Positions 55,820-62,810 of a stretch of 64,000 bases of DNA are shown here, in pieces. Under the pieces are notes generated by a model. That model saw only the letters and a list, made by a program, of their open reading frames with translations. It was not told where the DNA came from and made no database searches. The stretch is from Desulfosporosinus hippei DSM 8344. GTDB lineage: Bacteria > Bacillota > Desulfitobacteriia > Desulfitobacteriales > Desulfitobacteriaceae. Both the position numbers and the translations under genes were made by a program. The stretch covers positions 124,001-188,000 of the forward strand of contig NZ_FNCP01000003.1 in NCBI RefSeq assembly GCF_900100785.1, written 5' to 3'. The first letter of the stretch is position 1, and every line of letters begins with the position of its first letter.

Positions 55820-56069
55820 GTTTTCCAAATAACTCTGTACCTGCTCCTTATCATCTGATGCGCACAAAGCTAAAAACACTTCCTGCGTGGTGATCAGACA
55901 ATTTTACAGAACCTTTTTTCAATTTAAATATCTAACCCATATTCAGAAGTAATTAATCGACTGAAAGTGCTGAATCAATCCACTTAATGATCTCCCACGC
56001 AGTTCGGTATCCAAACTTTGAAAGCTTAGAGTTAAGATCTTAAAAAATTATTGATAGCTATATTGAAAA

Positions 56070-56130
56070 ACTCCTAGTCTACAAAGGCACCTTGAAGTAA
56101 AAATCAAGGTGGCCTTTGTAGACTAGGAGT
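56070..56130. repeat. ~26-bp-arm hairpin
   Basis: ACTCCTAGTCTACAAAGGC plus ACCTTGA pairs with TCAAGGTGGCC and the remaining complement, with one bulge and an 8-nt loop. Its inner part CACCTTGAAGTAA recurs in the terminator at 59431. It may terminate marR transcription. Confidence 0.65.
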
Positions 56131-56142
56131 GAGATTTGATGC

Positions 56143-56256
56143 AAAAAAGCCCTGAGGCATACATTTTCATGTACCTCAAGGCTTCCGTTTTTATGTATCT
56201 CCACCACATTCAAGGGCTTATTTGGTGGAGGCGAGGCGTAACTATCCAAACCCTCG
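56143..56256. repeat. Two-hairpin intergenic repeat, copy 2
   Basis: Same layout as copy 1: AAAAAAGCCCTGAGGCATAC hairpin, then CTCCACCA...TTGGTGGAG hairpin, then GGCGAGGCG and CCAAACCCTCG. Nearly identical to copy 3 through GGCGAGGCG. Confidence 0.88.
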
Positions 56257-56727
56257 AATGGGAAAATTGTTTTGATTTTGCAAATCTAATCTAACACGGA
56301 TAAGAAGACTGAATTACTGCACTCCAGGGGAGGAAGGATAGCATCTTTGGCAAGTCTGAACTCACGCTGATAGGGCGTTAGCAACTCCGCTACAACCGAT
56401 AGCCCAAAAGGTGTCAACAAGATTACATGTACAATTAGTCATAAGATTAGTCTTATTCATACTGTCCACCCCCATTTAGTGACTTAGTACGAATTCTCTT
56501 GCAATAAAAAGCATTATCAACCCAGCCAATACTTCAAATGAGTAGATACCCGACACTCACGCCGCCCGTCCAGCGTCAATTCGCAACTAGATCTGAAAGA
56601 GAACGTATTTCCAGCAAACTACAAAACCGTTTATTATATCAGATTATACATAGTGATAATGTTCACCTATTGCAATAAAAAATAAATGCGAATTCATTTT
56701 AGCAGAGAAATAGGGATTAAAATTCTT

Positions 56728-57342
56728 CTAATTCCCTCGGCACTTATCGCTTGAACATTTTATTCCTAGTTCTTTACATAATTTTTTCAGATCGTGGCAA
56801 ATCAATGTCATGATAACTTTTATATCTAACGTCTCTACAAATCCTTTAGTTGCAGAGCCTTTGATATAAACTTTACCAGCCTTTTTAAATAAGGCTTTAA
56901 TTGTATCTGCCCCACCAGTTTTAGGGATTTTTGAGGTTTCGGGTAATCTAAGATATCGGAGTACCCCTTTTACATCATACAAGAACCAATCTTCTATGGA
57001 TCGTTTCGCTTTAACGTGGATAATTTTATTGGCACCACTTGCCTTTAGCTGCTGTTCGACCTCAGACCATACCACTGGAGGATTAGCAGAGAAATCAAAC
57101 ACGTCTGTATCATAACACAATACTACAGTATAGTTTATACCTGCGTTTCTACTACTCATTATTTCTTTCAAAACTCTTTTTGCCCTATTTTTATAATTCC
57201 CAATACCTTTGAGGTTTCTTATAATCAATTCATCGACTCTAAATCTTTGTTCTGGAGCAAATGAGTGGAGCTGTCTAATGAGTCTATTATAGAAATCTAT
57301 CTCTGTTTCACCTTCAATAAAAATCACAATAACCTTACTCAT
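56728..57342 (-). CDS. TOPRIM-like protein (RloB/DUF4276 type) of a two-gene defence-like pair
   Basis: About 204 residues. VIFIEGETEIDFYNRL supplies the TOPRIM catalytic Glu (E10) and CYDTDVF the DxD (D78, D80); RSIEDWFL is a further motif common in this family. TOPRIM proteins next to AAA ATPases act as nucleases in anti-phage systems such as OLD/Gabija and PARIS. ATG 57342 has GGAG upstream and overlaps the ATPase stop by 8 nt. The TTG at 57369 is less likely. The name is a fold-level guess; no biochemical role is proven for this subtype. Confidence 0.75.
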   Translation of the reverse strand: MSKVIVIFIEGETEIDFYNRLIRQLHSFAPEQRFRVDELIIRNLKGIGNYKNRAKRVLKEIMSSRNAGINYTVVLCYDTDVFDFSANPPVVWSEVEQQLKASGANKIIHVKAKRSIEDWFLYDVKGVLRYLRLPETSKIPKTGGADTIKALFKKAGKVYIKGSATKGFVETLDIKVIMTLICHDLKKLCKELGIKCSSDKCRGN

Positions 57343-58630
57343 TATTTTCAGTCTCCAAGTATTGCTCAATCATCTTTATGTCCTCTTCTGTGCCACTAAG
57401 TAATTCAAACAAATAATCCCCAGTCGACATTTCCGAGTTAGATGCATCATTGATTAGTGCTTTTTGGGCAAACATACGTATTCTTTTAAATTGTGCAACA
57501 CCATATTTTCCCGGCATTCCCACGTATACATTATGGGGCTCGAGATATTGAATAATATAAGGAGAGTGACTGGTAATAATTATCCTAGTCTCTCCTAACA
57601 GTTGTGTCACCACTCTTAAATAGTTCTGCAGTAGACTTGGATGTATCGAGTTTTCAGGTTCTTCAACTGCAATAAGGGAAAGATTATTTAAGTCAGCAAT
57701 GATGATATTTGTTAGCAACAAAAATACTCTCTTCGCGCCATCAGACATATCTTCAAAATTAATTGGTTGATTTAAGTTATGATCATTTACGTATAAAATA
57801 TATACTTCCTTACTTAATTTAAAAGGCAAATCATCAGGAAGTTGTTTGTTCAATTTTGTGTTAACACTAACTTCTTCCACATCAATCTCTGTGATTTGTG
57901 GAAAAAGTTGCATGAAAGAATTAATAAGCAATTCATATCTTTCAGGATGCTGCTTTTTTAAACTAAAAACTGCTCGAGGTAGATTATTTCCCTCCATTTC
58001 CAAAGCATCCACATTCTTTCGAATTATAGGGTCAGGACCGTATGAATTGCTAGCATCTAGATGCCTCTCAATATAAACCCTTAAGCTATTAATTCTTTTT
58101 ATAATATCGTAGTAATACAGAAAGTCAAAGGCTTTCAATTTATTAACAATTAATTCATTATTTTCTATTGTAACCTTACTACTACATCTACCTGTCTCAG
58201 CACTTCGATAGAATGCTTGCCCTCCGTCCCTTTTTATTAGAACTTTATACTTTTGGTTTTTTTCATCAAGTTTTACTTTCAGCCATTCACCGACAATACT
58301 AGCACCTGTGTCGTCATCTCTAACCCACTTAAATTTATATCCATATAATACAATATATGTATTTTCATCTATTGACGTCTTCATTTCAAACTCTATTCGA
58401 AAATCCTTTGAAGGCATACTCTTATTTAAGGGAATGCCCTTCGTCCAAGACATCATATCTTTTTTAGTGTCCTCATCTCTCCTAATGAAATCTACACCAA
58501 AATCAATTGCCTGAAGTAAGTTAGACTTTCCGTAACTATTTAGAGACACCAACGCAACTAACTCACTACAAATTATTTCTGACATTTTAATGTTTCTGAA
58601 ACCATCGATTGATATTTTATTCAGTTTCAT
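57335..58630 (-). CDS. AAA_15/AAA_21-type ATPase (OLD/RecF-like) of the defence-like pair
   Basis: About 431 residues. N-terminal KLNKISIDGFRNIKMSEI (SMC/RecF-like), P-loop SLNSYGKSN (residues 29-36; first Gly replaced by Ser), ABC-like signature FEDMSDGAKRVFLLLTN, Walker B LIAVEEPENSIHP and switch IITSHSPY. Start moved to ATG 58630 with GGGGAAAT upstream, since the extra 35 residues to 58735 look like non-coding leader. Translationally coupled to the TOPRIM-like gene. Confidence 0.82.
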   Translation of the reverse strand: MKLNKISIDGFRNIKMSEIICSELVALVSLNSYGKSNLLQAIDFGVDFIRRDEDTKKDMMSWTKGIPLNKSMPSKDFRIEFEMKTSIDENTYIVLYGYKFKWVRDDDTGASIVGEWLKVKLDEKNQKYKVLIKRDGGQAFYRSAETGRCSSKVTIENNELIVNKLKAFDFLYYYDIIKRINSLRVYIERHLDASNSYGPDPIIRKNVDALEMEGNNLPRAVFSLKKQHPERYELLINSFMQLFPQITEIDVEEVSVNTKLNKQLPDDLPFKLSKEVYILYVNDHNLNQPINFEDMSDGAKRVFLLLTNIIIADLNNLSLIAVEEPENSIHPSLLQNYLRVVTQLLGETRIIITSHSPYIIQYLEPHNVYVGMPGKYGVAQFKRIRMFAQKALINDASNSEMSTGDYLFELLSGTEEDIKMIEQYLETENNE

Positions 58631-58755
58631 ATTTCCCCGCCTCTCATTAACTTGCGGAATAATCCTCATCACCATCATAACCTCCTTTACCTGAATACGC
58701 AATAAAATTTTTCGTATACATGATATTATTATCATAAAATCAGCAATATAAACGG

Positions 58756-58782
58756 TTTAACGCAATATAAATTTGCGTTAAA
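58756..58782. promoter_or_regulatory. 10-bp inverted repeat upstream of the ATPase-TOPRIM pair
   Basis: TTTAACGCAA and TTGCGTTAAA, perfect, 7-nt spacer, no T-run afterwards. Position and shape suit an operator for the defence-like operon. Confidence 0.45.
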
Positions 58783-59430
58783 ATTATCAAGTACTAAAGA
58801 ATGATTTTTAATTCGGAGATTCTCAAGGCAAATCGGTTATATCCTCTATCAACTCAAGCTCCATCCAAGCCCTCCTTATAGCAATTTGGTATACATACAC
58901 TTCCACATTATGGTAAATATATCCTTTATTTATATGCTTAGTAAGCATAATAGATAAATTGTCAACTGCAGAACTTGCCTTTACCTGCTCATTTAAACCG
59001 GGATCAGAGTGAGCGAGATCGGGAGTATAAAGATTAAGGACATATATATGTTGGGAGCTTGAAATAATGGGTAAGGCAGAAAGTTTCGTTCTATGCCTCT
59101 TAGCGGGAGGTGATTCAACTAGCGAAAATGTACATTAAAACTGAATGTCAAGAAAGTCTTTTTCGTGATAGTCCTTAATTACTTCTGAGACATCGTTCAA
59201 CGAGGTTGCATAGAGACGCCTCAATTCTTCTAGAAAGCTGAATTTATCAGCTAGAAGTGTATTTAATCAGAAACGATTATTGAAGAGACACATTCTTCCT
59301 ACTATCGCTAAACTCGATTGGCATGAATGTCGACACAAAGGCCTTATGCTATTTCATCACAAGTAAGAAGGACAATCGAGATGCTGTTGATTTGCTGTAA
59401 ACAAATACTATCAATGAATACCTTTAGTAC

Positions 59431-59471
59431 AAAGACCACCTTGAAGTAACATTCAAGGTGGTCTTTTTTTT
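59431..59471 (+). terminator. Rho-independent terminator without an obvious gene
   Basis: AAAGACCACCTTGA/TCAAGGTGGTCTTT, 14 bp, loop 8 nt, then eight or more Ts. No intact + strand gene precedes it, so it may be the remnant of a lost gene. Confidence 0.8.
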
Positions 59472-59946
59472 GAGCAGAAAAATAACATCTACTCGTTTAA
59501 GACATCTGTTAAACTAACCAATCTGTTTAAGACTTGCGAACGCCGCTGGACCTATAATTATGTTTATCCATATTTGATTACATGCTCAAAATTAGAAATT
59601 AAGACTAATTGATTAGCGGCTCAGCACCCCTATTCTCTTCCACCTATTATGTTGAAAGAAGGTATTTCTCAAAGAATCTCGTCGAATCTCCAATCAACTC
59701 AAAAGTTGGCAGGGTCAATAACGCGAAAAGTGTCAGTGTTCATATTCTGTTTTGACTTAAATCCGTTGCGACTTTCTAGGATATTCCAGAAGAAATTCCC
59801 ACCCATAGTTGGTAATCTCCAATTGTGAGCAAACTCATACAAAACGTCCACCTTTTAAAACGACTACTGGACTGTAACTGATTAAACTCCATCTTGAGAC
59901 CCCAAAGATATTGGTAAAGATCTGTATGGAAATTCTTTGCAAACGC

Positions 59947-60042
59947 AAAAAAGCCCTGAGGCATACATTTTCATGTACCTCAAGGCTTCCGTTTTTATGT
60001 ATCTCCACCACATTCAAGGGTTTATTTGGTGGAGGCGAGGCG
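59947..60042. repeat. Two-hairpin intergenic repeat, copy 3
   Basis: Matches copy 2 nearly base for base from AAAAAAGCCCTGAGGCATAC to GGCGAGGCG, then diverges. It lies right at the edge of the prophage-type gene group. Confidence 0.88.
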
Positions 60043-60063
60043 GTACTGCTGGTACACCTAACA

Positions 60064-60369
60064 TTATTGCCCTAAGAATAAAATATCTTTTAGAAGTTTT
60101 AGCCCATCCGTAAAACCTTGTCTATATGAATTTTGCCTTAGCGTGTTTCCGTAAAGTGTGGATGATTCTTCATACTGTTCGAAAACACTTTGTTTAGAAC
60201 CCATTAGGTTCTTGATACTATCGCCTAAATAAATCAATTCCTTTCTCAATTTATCATATTCGGCTTTTTCCTGAGTTTTACCGCAAGCGGTATAAAAAAG
60301 TCTTTCTTCTATTAAACTCTCTATGGTTTTATCAAGTATCCCATTAGAGGTAATCTGTTTTTCAATCAT
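60064..60369 (-). CDS. Small hypothetical helical protein of the prophage edge
   Basis: About 101 residues, no membrane segment, largely helical (YDKLRKELIYLGDSIKNLMG) with YRQGFTDGLKLLKDIL at the end. Resembles small DUF6809-like proteins common next to XRE repressors, but this is a weak match by eye. GGAGG lies 12 nt before ATG 60369 and directly abuts ATG 60381, so the true start is unsettled. It follows the XRE gene by ~20 bp on the same strand. Confidence 0.55.
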   Translation of the reverse strand: MIEKQITSNGILDKTIESLIEERLFYTACGKTQEKAEYDKLRKELIYLGDSIKNLMGSKQSVFEQYEESSTLYGNTLRQNSYRQGFTDGLKLLKDILFLGQ

Positions 60370-60388
60370 GTTAAAAATCATCCTCCTT

Positions 60389-60583
60389 CTACTTCTTCTT
60401 TTTATAAAGCTCTTTTACTTCAACTCCTAATGCATCAGCAATCATAGCCATAGTTTTTATTCCGGGATGACCACCCTCTTCGATGGCTGCTATGCGACTT
60501 CTACTTAGTCCTGTAGCTTCAGCCAATTCTTTTTGTGTCCACCCTCTCTCCTTGCGAATCTTAGCTATTATCACGCCAATCAC
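60389..60583 (-). CDS. XRE-family HTH repressor, CI/Cro-like
   Basis: 64 residues, a single HTH_3 domain: IAKIRKERGWTQKELAEATGLSRSRIAAIEEG and PGIKTMAMIADALGVEVKELY. Too short for a cleavable LexA-type repressor. Start is GTG; AAGGGA lies upstream. In the gap to the + strand XRE gene, TTATGTCAT (60584) and TTAAGTCAT (60624) are near-identical direct repeats that could be operator half-sites. Confidence 0.85.
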   Translation of the reverse strand: MIGVIIAKIRKERGWTQKELAEATGLSRSRIAAIEEGGHPGIKTMAMIADALGVEVKELYKKKK

Positions 60584-60795
60584 TTATGTCATTCCCTTTT
60601 GATGCTACCTATAAGTTTATCGCTTAAGTCATGTCGAATTGAGTAATAATTGAAAATATTAAAAGTAACTTGTTTACGCTAAATATATCATATTTTCGAC
60701 ACTATTTAGTAATCTATGTATATAGTTTATCCACAGGGCTTTAAACCGAAGGAAATCGCCATTACTCGCCGAAAACTAACTTTCGGTGATGAAGT

Positions 60796-61011
60796 TTGAA
60801 ACAGCACAAGGGTTGCAGGCTTGAGGAAGTTATGCTGCGAAAAGGTATAACACAATTCGCATTAGCAGATATGACCGGCTATTCCCAGTCGCACATATCT
60901 AAAATTATGAATGGTAAAGATCTATACTTATCTACAGCTCAAGAAATAGCTAGCGCATTAGGGTATAGGGTAGATTACATTTGGCCTAATTATTTTCACG
61001 GATACCGCTAA
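60796..61011 (+). CDS. XRE-family HTH protein, divergent from the first
   Basis: 71 residues with GCRLEEVMLRKGITQFALAD, YSQSHISKIMNGK and LSTAQEIASALGYRVDYIWP, an HTH_3 domain ending in the DxIW/YIWP motif. TTG start with GGTGATG upstream. Divergent arrangement with the - strand XRE gene suggests a phage or mobile-element switch. Confidence 0.82.
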   Translation: MKQHKGCRLEEVMLRKGITQFALADMTGYSQSHISKIMNGKDLYLSTAQEIASALGYRVDYIWPNYFHGYR

Positions 61012-61015
61012 CTAA

Positions 61016-61039
61016 GACCCCAGCAATTATGCTGGGGTC
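61016..61039 (+). terminator. Terminator after the + strand XRE gene
   Basis: Perfect 10-bp stem GACCCCAGCA/TGCTGGGGTC with a 4-nt loop, then ATAATCTTCT. Moderate T content. Confidence 0.65.
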
Positions 61040-61088
61040 ATAATCTTCTATAATAAGAATACGTCTAGTAGATAAATCTTTTGCGGGG

Positions 61089-61265
61089 TTATTGTGCATC
61101 TCGGTTAATCAAAATACCAATAACCGTGGCTACAGCACTAACACCATTAGCAATAGCATTAATGCTCTCATCAGTTAAGATCTGTACTCCAAAGGCATCT
61201 GTAACGAGTTTTACAGCCCCTAACACGGCGATAGCTAAAGCCGGTTTTCTTAATTTTTCTAACAT
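61089..61265 (-). CDS. Phage holin (phi LC3-like small holin)
   Basis: 58 residues. MLEKLRKPALAIAVLGAVKLVTDAFGVQ is followed by a second hydrophobic stretch NGVSAVATVIGILINRDAQ, the two-span holin layout. It forms the membrane hole that lets the endolysin reach the wall. AAAGGATG precedes ATG 61265. It stands directly after the amidase gene, as in Gram-positive prophage lysis cassettes. Confidence 0.82.
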   Translation of the reverse strand: MLEKLRKPALAIAVLGAVKLVTDAFGVQILTDESINAIANGVSAVATVIGILINRDAQ

Positions 61266-61284
61266 ATGAATCATCCTTTCATTT

Positions 61285-61959
61285 TTAGGCTAAGTCTAAT
61301 TTCTTTGCAGCGAATCCGAGCTTGTTAATATCCTTTATCGCTTGGTCGGCTTTAGACTGTAAGACCCTTACCGATAAATAGATATCCTTGTCCTCTACTA
61401 TGGATGGCGGCTGAACAATCACCGCGTACGGGTCATTCCAATTTACACCCGTAAAGGCACAAATGCCCTTTGTAGCTCCTTGGATGAACTTCCGCTTGTA
61501 ATCTTCTGTCTTTATTTTTTGTGCGTCTATATCGCTGTCAACAAAGCCGCCTTCAATTAAAATGGCTGGCATAGAGGTATCCCGCAGAACCTGGAAGTTT
61601 GCAAACTTTACTCCTCTATTTACTGCGCCGGTTGCATCGATAATAGGCCCCTGTACAGCCTTTGCTAGTTTCTCCCCTTGACCTCCTGCCGAAAGGGCGA
61701 ACGTTTCAATACCAATCCCGCCGCCAGAATTAAAGTGGATCGAGATAAAGTAGTCTGCCCCCCATGTGTTAGCCATTCGGCAACGTTCTGCTAGTGATAC
61801 AGCATAATCCGAAGTACGAGAGTACATTACTTCAAAGCCAAGCACCATTAAAACTCTACCCAGTTCATAACCATACGATAAAGTAAACTCAGATTCTTTA
61901 ATTTTCGATACTGCCCCGGGGTCACTTCCTCCGTGCCCCTGGTCTATAAAAATCTTCAT
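61285..61959 (-). CDS. Phage endolysin, N-acetylmuramoyl-L-alanine amidase (Amidase_3)
   Basis: 224 residues. Zinc and catalytic residues: H9 (FIDQGHGG), E24 (KESEF), H~75 (FISIHFNS) and E~141 (AILIEGGFVDS). It cuts the bond between MurNAc and L-Ala in peptidoglycan. The C-terminal ~45 residues (SIVEDKDIYLSVRVLQSKADQA) form a short tail that may be the wall-binding part. Lies in the lysis cassette between the XhlA-like and holin genes. Confidence 0.9.
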   Translation of the reverse strand: MKIFIDQGHGGSDPGAVSKIKESEFTLSYGYELGRVLMVLGFEVMYSRTSDYAVSLAERCRMANTWGADYFISIHFNSGGGIGIETFALSAGGQGEKLAKAVQGPIIDATGAVNRGVKFANFQVLRDTSMPAILIEGGFVDSDIDAQKIKTEDYKRKFIQGATKGICAFTGVNWNDPYAVIVQPPSIVEDKDIYLSVRVLQSKADQAIKDINKLGFAAKKLDLA

Positions 61960-61968
61960 ATGATCCTC

Positions 61969-62172
61969 CTATAAAACTTTATTTGCTAAAAATCCTATCA
62001 CTGCCCCACCGGCTGTCATGGTCATCGTAGCCCATAGAGGGAGTCTGTTTCTGAGTGACTCAATTACACTCTCCATCTTCTCTGTCCTCCCTTCTTGGCT
62101 TTCTATCCGTTGCTCAAGCAGCTGGACTACCGCACAAGGATTTCCGATTGAGCATTGAACTTGTTGAGTCAT
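61969..62172 (-). CDS. XhlA-like small membrane protein of the lysis cassette
   Basis: 67 residues: a charged helix (LLEQRIESQEGRTEKMESVIESLRNRL) followed by one C-terminal membrane segment (ATMTMTAGGAVIGFLANKVL), the haemolysin XhlA layout. In PBSX-like phages XhlA works with the holin. ATG 62172 preferred for its AAGGTG upstream. Confidence 0.75.
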   Translation of the reverse strand: MTQQVQCSIGNPCAVVQLLEQRIESQEGRTEKMESVIESLRNRLPLWATMTMTAGGAVIGFLANKVL

Positions 62173-62288
62173 AGAACACCTTCTTTCTGGCTGTATCGCC
62201 TCTTTCCGTTTGAAACCCATAAAAAATAACTGCCACGAAGGCAGCTAAAAGATGTATAATAATGTTAAAAAATTAGGAGGGGGAGAAA

Positions 62289-62621
62289 TTGAAGAATTGG
62301 AAGGTTCCAGGGGTAATCCTAGTTTTACTTATGTTGGCAATAGCTTTTCGATGGAATATTGATAAAAACACCAATGGAAGCACAGTAGTAAAATACAGCA
62401 CGGATCGTTGGAATGGCGCAGTTTATTATGAAAGACTTTCATCGTCGGATCACAGCAAGCGCATGATACAAAGCCAAAGTATTGCAATGGATTGGTATTC
62501 TAGTAAAAGCCTGACTGTGATATGGGGTGTATTAACCTGTGGTAGTGTAATTTGGTTACTTTTTACAATACGGGACAAAAGGATGTTTGAGAATGAAGCA
62601 GAAAATAGAGGAATTGAATAA
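62289..62621 (+). CDS. Hypothetical two-span membrane protein
   Basis: 110 residues, membrane segments at ~7-22 and ~76-93 with a polar outside loop between. TTG start with AGGAGGGGG just upstream. Opposite in strand to the surrounding phage genes and followed by an overlapping small membrane gene, so probably a moron-type cargo pair. No family recognised. Confidence 0.6.
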   Translation: MKNWKVPGVILVLLMLAIAFRWNIDKNTNGSTVVKYSTDRWNGAVYYERLSSSDHSKRMIQSQSIAMDWYSSKSLTVIWGVLTCGSVIWLLFTIRDKRMFENEAENRGIE

Positions 62622-62790
62622 AATGTATTGGTATCATTGGGTTGCCATTTACGTATTGATTGGTTCGGCTGTAGCATTTTGGATTATCCCCGGAGAATCG
62701 CTGTGGCTAAAGATTGTGATAGCGGTCGTTGGAATGAGTTCGTACCTGGTAATCGCTAAATTACCTAGAGAAGATGTGAAGGATCTCTGA
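62593..62790 (+). CDS. Hypothetical small two-span membrane protein
   Basis: 65 residues from ATG 62593: WVAIYVLIGSAVAFWIIPG and WLKIVIAVVGMSSYLVIAKL as membrane segments, charged ends. AAAAGGA lies upstream. Overlaps the preceding gene by 29 nt and ends at a terminator. No family recognised. Confidence 0.55.
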   Translation: MKQKIEELNKMYWYHWVAIYVLIGSAVAFWIIPGESLWLKIVIAVVGMSSYLVIAKLPREDVKDL

Positions 62791-62810
62791 GACGAGATCC
62801 TTTTCTATTT
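62779..62810 (+). terminator. Terminator of the small membrane-protein pair
   Basis: AAGGATCTC/GAGATCCTT, 9-bp stem with 6-nt loop, then TTCTATTT. It overlaps the end of the gene and lies against the stop of the opposing phage gene. Confidence 0.82.

Larger units (their letters stand above)
55820..56727. other. Intergenic region between marR and the TOPRIM-like gene
   Basis: No gene is supported in this ~900 bp. It contains a long hairpin (56070-56130) and repeat copy 2 (56143-56256). The rest (56260-56700) is unassigned and may be the relic of an insertion. Confidence 0.35.
58631..60063. other. Long region without a supported gene
   Basis: About 1.4 kb upstream of the ATPase gene. It holds an inverted repeat TTTAACGCAA/TTGCGTTAAA (58756-58782) ~125 bp before the ATPase start, the terminator at 59431-59471, and repeat copy 3. 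Short frames here have no ribosome binding sites or family patterns. It may be a degraded insertion or the flank of the prophage. Confidence 0.4.

Noticed and set aside
56728-58630. Firm assignment to PARIS or Gabija
   Set aside because: The AAA plus TOPRIM layout fits several systems, and no subtype-defining domain can be told by eye.
59776-60017. 60-62-codon - strand frames over repeat copy 3
   Set aside because: They run through the hairpin repeat, which also occurs elsewhere without an open frame.
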